Shown here piece after piece: positions 28,232-37,881 of a stretch of DNA of 64,000 nucleotides. The DNA comes from Desulfonema magnum. Its GTDB lineage: Bacteria; Desulfobacterota; Desulfobacteria; Desulfobacterales; 4be13. The notes under the pieces were generated by a model, which had not been told where the DNA came from, made no database searches, and saw only the letters and a list, made by a program, of their open reading frames with translations. The translations under genes were made by a program, and so were the position numbers. The stretch covers positions 5,105,633-5,169,632 of the forward strand of contig NZ_CP061800.1 in NCBI RefSeq assembly GCF_017377395.1, given 5' to 3'. Every line of letters begins with the position of its first letter. Within the stretch, counting starts at the first letter, position 1.

Positions 28232-28462
28232 TCTGATTTCAAAAGGCTGACCCAACCTTCTTTTTTTTGGAGGGAACCGGACGAACATTCCCGAAAAACC
28301 GGGGTTTCTGAGGGGACAGATGTCCCGAATTTTTAATTATTGCCAGCCCCTTTTAAATCAATTGGTTACAAAAATTATTCGAACTATTGGCGGATAATTT
28401 TAAATATTATCAACTAACACACCGGAAACGTTAATGACAGAAATAATGTCGGAGGTAATCAT

Positions 28463-30424
28463 ATGTCGGTGGATCCAAAAAATGTGAAAATCCTATTAGT
28501 CGAAGATGCCATGACAATGCGCAAAATCGAAATAAAAACGCTTAATTCACTGGGATATAAAGAAATCACCGAAGCAAAGGACGGAAACCAGGCCATTGAA
28601 AAGCTTCGGGAAGAGAAAAAAATTGATTTAATCATCAGTGACTGGAACATGCCGGGTATGGACGGTTACGAACTCCTGGTATGGGTACGTGCGAATGAGG
28701 AATATAAGGACATTCCTTTTCTTATGGCCACTGGTCAGGGCGACATAAAACAGGAGCGAAAGGCTGTTGTGGCCGGTGTGAGCAGCTTTGTGGCCAAACC
28801 TTTTAACGCTGATGAACTGAAAAATAAAATTGATGAGGCGTTCGGCGTCAAGGACGATGATAAAATTTTCGTAGAGGAAGTAAAATCAAGAAAGACAACG
28901 ACCGGAAAGGTAAGGCTGAAAGTCGCACATATTCAGATTACCGATCATCTGGTTTTGGGCGTATTAAAACACCTGATTGAAAAGAAAACCATAAGCCCCA
29001 AATATTTTGAACTGGAAACTCAGTGTATGCGGGGATGGAATCCTGTGAAGGACTCACTGGGAAAAGGCACGGTTGATGCGGCCTGCATCCTGGCCCCGAT
29101 TGCCATGGACCTTTTCAGTTTCGGAAGCCCTATTAAGCTGATACTGTTTGCTCATAAGAGCGGCAGCATATTTGTCCGTAACAAACAGGGGATATATCAC
29201 AAACCTTTCCAGAATTTCTTTAAGAACAAATCATTTATTATCCCTCATAATATGTCAGTCCACCATATGCTTTGCCACATGTTTTTTACTAAAATCGGTC
29301 TTAACCCCGGGGTGGCCGGAGAAAGGGGGATTAATGTAAATTTTGAAGTGGTTGACCCGATTCTGATGCCTGAATTTCTCCGTAACAATCCCAATTCCGG
29401 AGGCTTCATGGTGGCCGAACCCCTGGGAACAAAGGCCATTGCCTCAGGCATTGCCGAGTTGCAGTTCCTTTCCAACGAACTCTGGGAACAGCATCCCTGC
29501 TGTGTGGTCGCGATGCGGGAAGACATTATCGGACAATACCCGGACGCGGTTCACGAATTTACGGAAATGCTTGTTCAGGCAGGTGAATTTATTCAGAAAA
29601 AGCCTGAACTGGCTGCGGAGGTCGCGGTGGATTTCCTGGATCCGAATAAAAAATTAGGTCTGAAAGTTCCTCTGCTTAAAAACGTTCTTACGGAAAGCCA
29701 AGGAATTAAAACAACAGATCTGTTTCCGGAAATCCAGGACCTTGATAAAATTCAGCAATACATGGCCAATCAGATGGGACTCGGCTCCCTCATTGATTTG
29801 GAAAAATTTGTTGATACCCAGTTTGCCGACGCTGTTTTTAAAGAGAGGGCAGCGCCCACAAATCCCTCAGTCCTTCATGATACAGCATCGTTGGCTATTG
29901 AACTTCTGAAACGCGGCGTGATTGAGGAAGACAAAGCCTCGTCAAAAGCCATGCTGAACAAGGAAGGGAAATATCTTACGTTTAACCTGGGTGATCAGGA
30001 ATTCGGTATTGATATTCTGAAAATCAGGGAAATTATCGGAATGATACCCATCCGAACGGTTCCCCAGCTTCCGCGGTTTATCAAAGGCGTCATCAATCTC
30101 AGAGGCAAAGTGATTCCGGTGATGGATCTCAGACTCAGATTCGGAATGAAGGAATTTGAATACACAGAGCGGACGTGCATCGTGGTTTTGGAACATGAAA
30201 TAGACGGCAAGTCCATACAGATGGGGATTGCCGTGGATTCGGTTTCAGAAGTGCTGCCCATCAAAGCCTCTGTTATTGAGGACACCCCTTCTTTCGGTGT
30301 CAGTCTGGATACCCGGCACATCCTGGCAGTGGCCAAAATAGAAGGAAGTGTAAAAATTCTGCTTGATATAGACCATGTTATTTTTGGTAAAGACAACAAC
30401 ATGTTTGTTGAGGACCTTCTCTGA
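28463..30424 (+). CDS. Receiver / NrtA-like substrate-binding / CheW fusion protein
   Basis: A 653-residue fusion without signal peptide. Residues 1-128 form a CheY-like receiver (acidic pocket VEDAMTM, phospho-Asp near residue 58 in LIISDWNMPGMDG, TGQGD and KPFNADEL). About 150-480 form an NrtA/CmpA/SsuA-type ABC substrate-binding domain (KVRLKVAHIQITDH; the HPCCVV motif is shared with the periplasmic protein at 31300-32523). About 505-645 form a CheW domain (YLTFNLGDQEFGIDILKIRE; FIKGVINLRGKVIPVMDL). Strong ribosome site GGAGG. It looks like a CheV variant with an inserted ligand domain, able to dock on a receptor-CheA array from the cytoplasm. Transporter genes for a related ligand follow directly. 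Confidence 0.85.
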   Translation: MSVDPKNVKILLVEDAMTMRKIEIKTLNSLGYKEITEAKDGNQAIEKLREEKKIDLIISDWNMPGMDGYELLVWVRANEEYKDIPFLMATGQGDIKQERKAVVAGVSSFVAKPFNADELKNKIDEAFGVKDDDKIFVEEVKSRKTTTGKVRLKVAHIQITDHLVLGVLKHLIEKKTISPKYFELETQCMRGWNPVKDSLGKGTVDAACILAPIAMDLFSFGSPIKLILFAHKSGSIFVRNKQGIYHKPFQNFFKNKSFIIPHNMSVHHMLCHMFFTKIGLNPGVAGERGINVNFEVVDPILMPEFLRNNPNSGGFMVAEPLGTKAIASGIAELQFLSNELWEQHPCCVVAMREDIIGQYPDAVHEFTEMLVQAGEFIQKKPELAAEVAVDFLDPNKKLGLKVPLLKNVLTESQGIKTTDLFPEIQDLDKIQQYMANQMGLGSLIDLEKFVDTQFADAVFKERAAPTNPSVLHDTASLAIELLKRGVIEEDKASSKAMLNKEGKYLTFNLGDQEFGIDILKIREIIGMIPIRTVPQLPRFIKGVINLRGKVIPVMDLRLRFGMKEFEYTERTCIVVLEHEIDGKSIQMGIAVDSVSEVLPIKASVIEDTPSFGVSLDTRHILAVAKIEGSVKILLDIDHVIFGKDNNMFVEDLL

Positions 30425-30520
30425 TCCTCGTCTGAGTCTGATGTTTCAAGCTGCAATAAAAACCTGTTGCTCCTGACCGTGCTTATACTTTAAATATGAG
30501 TGAAACAATGATCGTACCCT

Positions 30521-31303
30521 ATGAAAATTCGAGTTGAAAATATCACCAAGACTTACCCTCTTCCAAAAGGAAAGCAATTCACCGTACTGAAGAATATAAA
30601 TTTTACAATTAATGAGGGCGACTTTGTTACAATTCTGGGAGAATCAGGCTGCGGAAAGTCCACGTTGCTGAATATTCTTGCGGGTCTGTTGCCTGTCTCC
30701 TCCGGAGAAATATGGGTTGATAATAAAAAAATTGTCGGACCTCATCCGTCAAGGTCCATTCTTTTCCAGCAGCCCAATCTGCTGCCATGGCTCAGTGTGG
30801 AAGAAAATATCGTGTTTGGCTGCAAGCTTCGGGGCGAAGTTGACAATCTGAGGTTTCGGGCCAATCAGCTGATAGATATAATGGGATTGTCAGGGTTTGA
30901 AAAGGTCTATCCCCATGAACTTTCCCTGGGCATGGCACAACGGGTATGTCTGGCAAGGTCACTTATCGGACATCCGGATGTACTGCTTTTAGATGAACCG
31001 TTCGCGTCGCTTGACACATTTACCCGAATTCATCTTCAGGAAGAACTGATAGACTTCTGGCAGGTCGAAAAATTAACAGTCATCTTCGTGACACATGATA
31101 TTGACGAAGCAATTCTCATGGGAAACAAAGTGATATTATTAGGGGGGCATCCGTCTGGTATTGTTAAAATTTTTGATATCAGGATGAATTATCCCAGAGA
31201 TATGACAAGTAAAATCTTTTTTCTCGTCAGAACCTCAGTTCTCAAGAAGTTTGAAGAGGCATTTACAGACAATAAAAATTTGAATCCGGGAGAAAAAGAA
31301 TGA
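30521..31303 (+). CDS. ABC transporter ATP-binding protein, NrtD/SsuB/TauB type
   Basis: Cytoplasmic ATPase (260 residues) of a nitrate/sulfonate/taurine-type importer. Walker A is GESGCGKST, the Q-loop region LFQQPNLLPWLSVEENI is typical of this subfamily, and Walker B is VLLLDEPFASLD followed by VTHDIDEA. The signature is LSLGMAQR rather than LSGGMQQR, a small departure that could affect activity or just be drift. It overlaps the next gene by 4 bases (ATGA), so the two are translationally coupled, and it starts about 97 bases after the fusion protein. Confidence 0.92.
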   Translation: MKIRVENITKTYPLPKGKQFTVLKNINFTINEGDFVTILGESGCGKSTLLNILAGLLPVSSGEIWVDNKKIVGPHPSRSILFQQPNLLPWLSVEENIVFGCKLRGEVDNLRFRANQLIDIMGLSGFEKVYPHELSLGMAQRVCLARSLIGHPDVLLLDEPFASLDTFTRIHLQEELIDFWQVEKLTVIFVTHDIDEAILMGNKVILLGGHPSGIVKIFDIRMNYPRDMTSKIFFLVRTSVLKKFEEAFTDNKNLNPGEKE

Positions 31304-32523
31304 CGCTCTTAACCAGACGGGACTTTTTGAGAAAAACTGCTGCCGCGAGTGCCGGCGCACTGACCGGGGCATCATTAAAACCGGTTCTCTCGTTTCCGAG
31401 TTCCTTCACAGGAAAGCATGAGACGGAAACAAAGCTGCGTATCGGATATTTGCCCATAACTGATGCGGCTCCCCTGCTCATTGCCCACGCAAGGGGGTAT
31501 TATCAGGAAGAAGGACTGAAAGTTGACAGGCCGATAAAGATTCGGAACTGGTCTGCATTGTCAGAATCCTTTTTTACAGGAAAATTTAACGTCACTCACA
31601 TGCTGCTGCCCATGCCTGTCTGGACACGGTATAACAACAAGGCTCCTGTGAAGGTCATGGCGTGGGACCATACAAACGGCAGTGCGATCACGGTGAGAGC
31701 AGACGCAGGTATCACAGGCTTTGAGGATCTGGGCGGCAAACATATCGCGGTGCCTTACTGGTATTCGATGCACAATGTCATCCTGCAAATGGGATTGAAA
31801 AAAGCAGGTCTGATTCCTGTTATCCAGCCGCAATCCGCACCGCTCAGGCCCAATGAGGTGAATCTGTTTATCCTTCCTCCGTCTGAGATGCCTGTGGCTT
31901 TGTTCGGAAAAAAAATTGACGGGTATATCGTTGCAGAGCCTTTCAATGCCATTGCTGAAATAAAACTCAGGGCGAAAATAATGCGGTTCACAGGAGACAT
32001 TTGGAAGAACCACCCCTGCTGTGTGGTGGTAATGAATGAAAACCTTGTTCGTTCAAGACCTGTTTTTACGCAAAAGGTTATCAATGCCATTGTAAGGGCG
32101 CAGTTATGGATTTTAAACAACCGGGCCGAGGCCGCCAGAATATTAAGTATTGACGGGAATAAATATTTGCCTGCTCCGGAGAAAATATTATTAAGGGTTT
32201 TCACAGGATATGATAATCTTGCGATATATGGCAAAGGAACGGTTCCCCGGGCCATTCGGCATCCTGAGTGGAATATCGGCAGAATCGGGTTTCAACCTTA
32301 TCCGTATCCGTCCGCAACCCGTTTTATTGTGAAGGAAATGGCCCGAACCCTGATGGAAGGGAATACGGCATTTCTCAAACGTCTTGATCCTGATGGTGTG
32401 GCAAAGGACCTTGTTGATTACACATTTGTAAAAAAAGCCATTGCCAATGTCGGGGGACCTGAAAAATTTGACGCGATAAGCATTGAAAATCCCTGGGAAA
32501 GAGAAGAGGTTTTTGATCTCTGA
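31300..32523 (+). CDS. ABC transporter periplasmic substrate-binding protein, NrtA/CmpA type, Tat-exported
   Basis: A 407-residue periplasmic protein. The N-terminus RRDFLRKTAAASAGALTG is a twin-arginine signal, so export in folded form is expected. The mature part begins with LRIGYLPITDAAPLLIAHARGYYQEEGL, the NrtA/CmpA/SsuA hallmark; HPCCVVVMNENLV matches the inner domain of the fusion protein at 28463. The ligand could be nitrate, bicarbonate, sulfonate, thiamine precursor or another small molecule and is not decided by sequence. GGGAGAAAAAG is a good ribosome site; start overlaps the ATPase stop. Confidence 0.88.
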   Translation: MTLLTRRDFLRKTAAASAGALTGASLKPVLSFPSSFTGKHETETKLRIGYLPITDAAPLLIAHARGYYQEEGLKVDRPIKIRNWSALSESFFTGKFNVTHMLLPMPVWTRYNNKAPVKVMAWDHTNGSAITVRADAGITGFEDLGGKHIAVPYWYSMHNVILQMGLKKAGLIPVIQPQSAPLRPNEVNLFILPPSEMPVALFGKKIDGYIVAEPFNAIAEIKLRAKIMRFTGDIWKNHPCCVVVMNENLVRSRPVFTQKVINAIVRAQLWILNNRAEAARILSIDGNKYLPAPEKILLRVFTGYDNLAIYGKGTVPRAIRHPEWNIGRIGFQPYPYPSATRFIVKEMARTLMEGNTAFLKRLDPDGVAKDLVDYTFVKKAIANVGGPEKFDAISIENPWEREEVFDL

Positions 32524-32656
32524 CAGTTCCGTATTCAGCAGCAGAAAAAATATTTTTCTTTCCGGCTCCGGATATCTGACAGCGTCCTGAGACTTCCGAT
32601 GTTTTTAATATTTCATAAGTCTGATCTGGCCATTGTTATTGCATTTCAAAAAAATA

Positions 32657-33490
32657 ATGTTATTCCTCATAAAATATTTTGACACACATTTGAACGAATC
32701 AGAGTCTGTTTCAGTGGAAAAAGGGCTGGCTTACAGAATTTGTTACGGATTCCTGGGAACGGTGATTTTTATCTTCCTATGGACACTGATCGGTTATCTG
32801 ATTTTCACCAAGCCGGAGTATAAACAGTTTTCAGGCCTTTTGCCTCTGCCAACCATAAAGGCTTTTTATTCGCTGATTTTTGATAATGATTTCTGGTCTT
32901 CGGTATATGCCAGTCTTCGGCGGGTAACTGTCGGGATATCCATTGCGTTTGTCATGGGCCTTCCTCTGGGCCTGCTTATCGGGTTTTATAAGAAGCTGGA
33001 ACTGATTACCTATACTCCCGTACAATTTGTGAGAATGATCAGCCCGGTGTCATGGATGCCTGTGGCGCTGCTTGTTTTCAGGAGTTTTGAATCTGCGATT
33101 TACTTTCTCATTGCAATATCAACTGTTTGGCCGATTATATTAAATACAACCCACGGTGTTTCAAGGGTGAATCCTCAGTGGATTAATATGGCTCGGAATC
33201 AGGGGGCAAAAAACTACCAGCTGTTATTAAAAATTATTGTTCCTTCATCCGTCCCATATATCCTTACCAGCCTTCGGCTAGCCCTCGGGGTGGCGTGGAT
33301 TGTTCTGGTTCCAGCGGAATTCCTGGGCGTGTCAAGCGGTCTCGGATATATTATTAATGACGCGCGTGACACCATGGAATATGACCGGCTTATGGCTATC
33401 ATTATTGCCATCGGTATCGTGGGGTTTATCTTAGACGGCTCTATCCAACTGATACAGAAATCATTTCCTTTTAAACGAACATGGAACTAA
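32657..33490 (+). CDS. ABC transporter permease, NrtB/SsuC type
   Basis: Inner-membrane permease of about 277 residues, with about six helices: the first near residues 30-50 (FLGTVIFIFLWTLIGYLI). The EAA-like loop, here MARNQGAKNYQLLLKIIVPSSVP, is near residue 180. It completes the ATPase and binding-protein set. A TTG eight codons upstream (32633) is an alternative start; neither has a clear ribosome site. A 130-base gap separates it from the binding-protein gene but the orientation and family match make one operon likely. Confidence 0.88.
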   Translation: MLFLIKYFDTHLNESESVSVEKGLAYRICYGFLGTVIFIFLWTLIGYLIFTKPEYKQFSGLLPLPTIKAFYSLIFDNDFWSSVYASLRRVTVGISIAFVMGLPLGLLIGFYKKLELITYTPVQFVRMISPVSWMPVALLVFRSFESAIYFLIAISTVWPIILNTTHGVSRVNPQWINMARNQGAKNYQLLLKIIVPSSVPYILTSLRLALGVAWIVLVPAEFLGVSSGLGYIINDARDTMEYDRLMAIIIAIGIVGFILDGSIQLIQKSFPFKRTWN

Positions 33491-33529
33491 ATTGAGAATT
33501 GAGAATTGAGAATTGAATTCTGTTTTTTC

Positions 33530-33581
33530 AGTTCGTAGTTCCGCGTTTAGGCGGTATGACACCGCCTAAACGCGGAACTAA
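33530..33581. repeat. Dispersed palindrome, GTTTAGGCGGT family, copy 2
   Basis: TAGTTCCGCGTTTAGGCGG mirrored by CCGCCTAAACGCGGAACTA. Preceded by tandem GAGAATT units (33493-33519). The gap 33491-33935 also holds an AAACCCGGC/GCCGGGTTT pair (33611-33680) and a GACAGGCTCAACG / AACCTGTCGAAGG pair (33879-33930), both repeat families; no gene is seen. Confidence 0.8.
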
Positions 33582-33935
33582 GTACCTCATCATAAGTTTT
33601 CGATATTCGCACGGGAAAGAAACCCGGCTTTTTTCCCGGAATGAGTCGCCGCCCGTAAAGGAAAAAGCCGGGTTTCTCCGCCGTTCATAGAAAAAAAATA
33701 TGTATAAAAAACTTTTGATCAGGTACTTATATTATTCCTTCCAATTGTCAGGCAGCCGGGGCTTCGCCCCATATATATCAGGTTGCCGGGCGGGGTTCGC
33801 AACCTGTCTGAAAAAAATATAGATTAATAGAAACAATGAGTTATGATTCTGATCTGATACAAAGAGCGGCTCGTTTTGACAGGCTCAACGAGCAGTTCCC
33901 CGCACCAGCCCCCTGAACCTGTCGAAGGGGGGCTT

Positions 33936-35435
33936 TTACTGCTTGTTCAGGCATCTGAGTTCTTCACGATCATCAAAAGGAAAAGTCTTATCCCCGATAA
34001 TCTGATAAGGCTCGTGTCCTTTACCGGCCACCAGAATGACATCGCCTGTACGACTCATAGAAAAAGCCTTTCCAATGGCTTTCCGCCTGTCGGGTTCCAC
34101 AATTACACCGTGTTCGGGCATACCCGTCAGAATGTCATCAATAATCGCATCAGGGTCTTCACGCCGGGGATTGTCAGAAGTTACCACACATAAATCCGAA
34201 AGATCAGAAGCTATTTTTCCCATTAGCGGACGTTTTCCCCTGTCCCGGTCACCGCCGCAGCCAAATACCGTGATGATCCGTTCAGAACCTGTTGCCCGTA
34301 ATGTCTGCAATATTTTTTCCAAAGAATCCGGCGTATGCGCATAATCCACAATTCCCACCCGGTTTCCCGGCAGCGTTACTGTTTCAACGCGTCCGGATAC
34401 CCCGTTCAGCGTGTGGCAGGCAGTCCGGATTTGTTCTGTATCAGCTCCCAGGGCCAGACAGGCGGCCATGGCTGCCAATACATTATAAACATTAAAATTC
34501 CCCACAAGAGGTGTGCTGATATCCAACGTCGTGTCCTGATAGCTGACACGGAAATTTGTTCCCCGGGAAGAACACAAAATCTGATCTGCCCTCAGACTTG
34601 CCCCGGGAGTGCATCCGTAATCTATCACAGGGCAGGGGCAAAGCGACATCATTTCTTTTCCCATCTCATCATCACTGTTAATCACGGCGGTGGCATCGGA
34701 TTTTAATCCGGTGAACAATGACATTTTAGCAGCACGGTAATCTGCCATGGTCCCATGAAAATCCAGGTGATCCCGGCTTAAATTCGTGAATACGGCTACA
34801 TCCGTATCCAAACCGGAGACCCGATCCAGCTTCAGGGCATGGGAAGATATTTCCATGGACAGGGTGCTGATGTCCATATCACGCAGTTCCCCCAGGGTCC
34901 CGAACAAGGTCGGAGACAGCGAGGTGGTATAAACTGTGTCAGCATATTTTTTGTGACCTGTATATAAACCCAGCGTACCCAGGGCCGCGGACGGTTCACC
35001 GCAGGCTGTGAGCATCTGGTTAATCAGGTGTGTCGTGGTGGTTTTGCCATTGGTTCCGGTAACACCGATAATATTAATGTCCTTATCTGGCGTGTCAAAA
35101 AAATATTTTGCAGCATAAGCCATCGCTTTCCGAGCATCCGGGACGATGATCTGCGGTAAGGTAATATCGGGAATCGGCCGTTCAAGCACCAAGGCCCCTC
35201 CTCTTTCCGGAAGGATTTCACTTAACGGGTCAGAGGCATCTTCTGACCTGAACGAAGTAAGCAGATTCAGTCCTTCCACCCAGTGTCCGTATTCCAAAAA
35301 TTCATCAATAACGCAATACAGCGCGCCGTTCCGCAATTCTTCGGGACAGCAGGCAACGCCGCTCACAGGAACATCCTGAAAGCGTATCACTTCCCGTGGT
35401 GATAACAGTGATACAAACTCGGACAATCTTTTCAT
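33936..35435 (-). CDS. murE: UDP-N-acetylmuramyl-tripeptide synthetase (meso-DAP-adding)
   Basis: Cytoplasmic Mur ligase that adds the third residue to the peptidoglycan stem peptide. The 499-residue protein has the ATP loop GVTGTNGKTTTTHL near residue 124, the substrate motifs TTSLSP and NLSRDHLDFHGT, and SDNPRREDP near residue 400. The DNPR box marks meso-diaminopimelate specificity, consistent with a Gram-negative wall. Usually found among mur/fts genes; here it stands alone with repeats either side. The minus-strand ATG is preceded by AAAGAGC. Confidence 0.95.
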   Translation of the reverse strand: MKRLSEFVSLLSPREVIRFQDVPVSGVACCPEELRNGALYCVIDEFLEYGHWVEGLNLLTSFRSEDASDPLSEILPERGGALVLERPIPDITLPQIIVPDARKAMAYAAKYFFDTPDKDINIIGVTGTNGKTTTTHLINQMLTACGEPSAALGTLGLYTGHKKYADTVYTTSLSPTLFGTLGELRDMDISTLSMEISSHALKLDRVSGLDTDVAVFTNLSRDHLDFHGTMADYRAAKMSLFTGLKSDATAVINSDDEMGKEMMSLCPCPVIDYGCTPGASLRADQILCSSRGTNFRVSYQDTTLDISTPLVGNFNVYNVLAAMAACLALGADTEQIRTACHTLNGVSGRVETVTLPGNRVGIVDYAHTPDSLEKILQTLRATGSERIITVFGCGGDRDRGKRPLMGKIASDLSDLCVVTSDNPRREDPDAIIDDILTGMPEHGVIVEPDRRKAIGKAFSMSRTGDVILVAGKGHEPYQIIGDKTFPFDDREELRCLNKQ

Positions 35436-36141
35436 TGTTTGCTCTTTCTTTTGATTTTTAATTGCATAAGCACCTGTCCGCTACAAGGATTTCATATAAG
35501 AAACGGGATTCATAAGAAGGGATTATTTTGATCCGCTCCTTATTATCCTCTTCCTATCCGCACGGATTAGTATAATGCGACCGGAGCTTAGGAATCCCTG
35601 CTTATCACTAATCCATGTAGATGAAGACAGATTCATAAAAAAGGGATTTTGACTCGCCTCCGATAATCCTCTTCTTATACAAAATCCCTGTGGCGAAAAA
35701 GGAGGAGTCAGGTTCTGTTTCTGTAACTCCCCAGTTTTCTGCTTTTATTTTTTTGTTTTTTATTAGCAGGTTATATTTTTATTGACTGACTTTGATATTC
35801 AAAATATAATACTGATAATTTGTATTTGCAATTTAAGTACCTGATCAAAAGTTTTTTATACATCTTGTTTTCCGCGAACCTCGGAGAAACCCAGCTTTTT
35901 CCTTCAGGATCGGCGGATCATTCCGGGAAAAAAGCCGGGTTTCTTCCCCGGGCGAATATTGAAAACTTATGGTCAGGTACTTAACAGCTCTCTCGGGGAC
36001 TGGTAAATCTGACGTATTCATAACTTCGGATAAATTTTAACAATTTGATTTTTTGAAATTTCATATCCGATGATGGCAGACAGAACCTGGAAAAGAGAAT
36101 AAAACCTTCTAAAGCCAGGCAATTATTTATTGGAGAATTTA
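35436..36141. other. Long gene-free gap rich in AT and dispersed repeats
   Basis: Copies of a family with CTACAAGGATTTCATATAAG and CTTATACAAAATCCCTGTGG occur here (35480-35700) and again at 38988-39200. An AAACCCAGC/GCCGGGTTTCT hairpin lies at 35888-35945, and AAGTACCTGATCAAAAGTTTT at about 35837 resembles sequence at 33585-33730. No gene is seen. Confidence 0.6.
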
Positions 36142-36927
36142 ATGAATTTCGCAACAACTAATTTTTTGTCTTATCAGAAATCTGTTCCCGATGTTCTTGA
36201 TAAGATCAGCGCAAAAGATATCTTATCCAAACAGCATTCAATTCTGATAAAGCCGAATCTGGTCAATTCATCTCCGTTTCCGGTGACAACATCGGTTAAA
36301 TGTTGCGAAGCCATTGTGAATTATATAAAAGCCTCTTCAGATGCCGATATTGTGATTGCAGAAGGGGCCGGGGATGCCACACACGAAACATATGAAATAT
36401 TTGATTTGCTCGGGTATACAGATTTGGCAGAACGTCAGGGCATTGAGCTTGCTGATCTGAATCATGCGCGGCTCAGAAAACTGGAAAATAAGGCCAGGCC
36501 TGTATTTCTGGAAATGTATCTTCCGGAAATTGCGTTTACTCATTTTATTATTTCCGTACCGGTACTCAAGGCCCATTCGCTGGCTGTTGTTACGGGGACA
36601 TTGAAAAATATGATGGGACTTGCGCCGCCCAGGTATTATTCCGGACAAGGTCCGTGGAAAAAAGCGTTGTTTCATGAGCGTCTTCATGAGGCAATTATTG
36701 ATTTGAACACATACCGTTCCCCGGACCTGTCTGTAATGGACGCGTCCGTGGGGCTTGCTGATTTTCATCTCGGAGGCCGTGAGTGTTCTCCCCCGGCCGG
36801 AAAGCTGATTGCGGGTTTTGATCCTTTGGAAACAGACCGTGAAGCTGCAAACCTGCTTGGCATTGATTGGAAAACTGTTCCTCATCTTTCGTCTGACCTT
36901 CAATTACAGGCGGAAGCCTTGACATAA
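36142..36927 (+). CDS. DUF362 family protein
   Basis: A 261-residue protein of the DUF362 family (function undefined; some members sit with ferredoxins). Visible hallmarks: ILIKPNLVNSSPFPVTTS, VIAEGAGDATHETYE, ISVPVLKAHSLAVVTGTLKNMMG and DASVGLADFHLGG. No iron-sulfur cysteine cluster is appended, so it is the single-domain form. The ATG at 36142 is chosen since GGAG lies eight bases upstream; a TTG four codons earlier is in frame. Its neighbours give no functional hint. Confidence 0.82.
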   Translation: MNFATTNFLSYQKSVPDVLDKISAKDILSKQHSILIKPNLVNSSPFPVTTSVKCCEAIVNYIKASSDADIVIAEGAGDATHETYEIFDLLGYTDLAERQGIELADLNHARLRKLENKARPVFLEMYLPEIAFTHFIISVPVLKAHSLAVVTGTLKNMMGLAPPRYYSGQGPWKKALFHERLHEAIIDLNTYRSPDLSVMDASVGLADFHLGGRECSPPAGKLIAGFDPLETDREAANLLGIDWKTVPHLSSDLQLQAEALT

Positions 36928-37077
36928 AAAATTTAGGATGGGCGTGGTAAAGCAAAACCCGCAGGACATCATATCCGCATATTCGCACAGGGCGGGCCGT
37001 CCCCCTGCGGCATTTGAATCGGATGTGGCAAAAAAACGGGTTGTTGATCTGTAAGCGCCGGAGAAAAATTTCTCTTT

Positions 37078-37232
37078 AACTTGATAATCAAGTTTTTTTG
37101 ATCCGATTCGAACAAAAAATCTGTCATTCCTGCGAAAGCAGGAATCTGTTTTTGAGCGATGCGGCAACTCCGGAAGCAGTAGATTCCTGCTTTCGCAGGA
37201 ATGACAAAAAAAACTTGATTATCGAGTTCAAA
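37078..37232. repeat. Nested inverted repeat, GCGAAAGCAGGAATC family
   Basis: Outer arms AACTTGATAATCAAGTT / AACTTGATTATCGAGTT surround inner arms TCATTCCTGCGAAAGCAGGA and TCCTGCTTTCGCAGGAATGA. The loop GAGCGATGCGGCAACTCC matches a copy at 16868-16945. The element is open in the cheD frame and would falsely extend that gene by 50 residues. Confidence 0.8.
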
Positions 37233-37247
37233 GAAATTTTATCAAAT

Positions 37248-37814
37248 ATGCGAATAGCTAAAAAAGGAAAACAAAAGCAAATCATCATTGATCCGGGTGA
37301 ACACTATGTATCAAATGAAGCAGTGACGCTGTCAACGCTTCTCGGATCATGTGTCGCGGCATGTCTTTATGATCCGGTTCGGTGCGTTATAGGGATGAAC
37401 CATTTTCTTTTGACCACCAGGGGCTATGATGAAAATGTCCCAATTTGTGACACAGAACCGGGCAAATACGGCGTGTGTGCAATGGAATTGCTCATTGATA
37501 ATATGCTGAATATGGGCGCACAACGTGAAAACCTTCGCGCCAAAGCCTTCGGAGGCGGCTCCATGTTCAAACCGTTTGAGGAGTGCAGTATCAGCAATTT
37601 TTGTCTGGGAAATATCAATGGAATTTTTATTCGGGAATTTTTGAAAAAAAGCAATATCAAGCTGATTTCCGAGGACCTGGGCGGAGACAGAGGAAGAATT
37701 ATCCATTTTTCCTCTGATGATTTTGCCGTATATGTAAAAAAAATTAAGACGATTGCCAATTCCGGTCTTGTCCAAAGGGACAGAATATTATGGAAACAGA
37801 CCACGGGACAGTAA
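37248..37814 (+). CDS. cheD: Chemoreceptor glutamine deamidase CheD
   Basis: CheD deamidates specific glutamines of methyl-accepting chemotaxis proteins and, in some bacteria, binds CheC. The 188-residue product contains the catalytic cysteine in TLLGSCVAACLYDP, the catalytic histidine in IGMNHFLLT, and KAFGGGSMF with the conserved glycine run. The start is ATG at 37248; the longer frame from 37098 runs through a dispersed repeat. No other che genes flank it, but the CheW-containing fusion at 28463 shows a chemotaxis link within this window. Confidence 0.9.
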   Translation: MRIAKKGKQKQIIIDPGEHYVSNEAVTLSTLLGSCVAACLYDPVRCVIGMNHFLLTTRGYDENVPICDTEPGKYGVCAMELLIDNMLNMGAQRENLRAKAFGGGSMFKPFEECSISNFCLGNINGIFIREFLKKSNIKLISEDLGGDRGRIIHFSSDDFAVYVKKIKTIANSGLVQRDRILWKQTTGQ

Positions 37815-37881
37815 AAGAGAACTTATGACGCTGCTTTCATGTCTCGCTGAGAACCGGGGCCTATGGCCGTTAAAAAAATCG

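Noticed and set aside
37098..37247. N-terminal extension of CheD
   Set aside because: It translates a nested inverted repeat; CheD proteins begin near the ATG at 37248.
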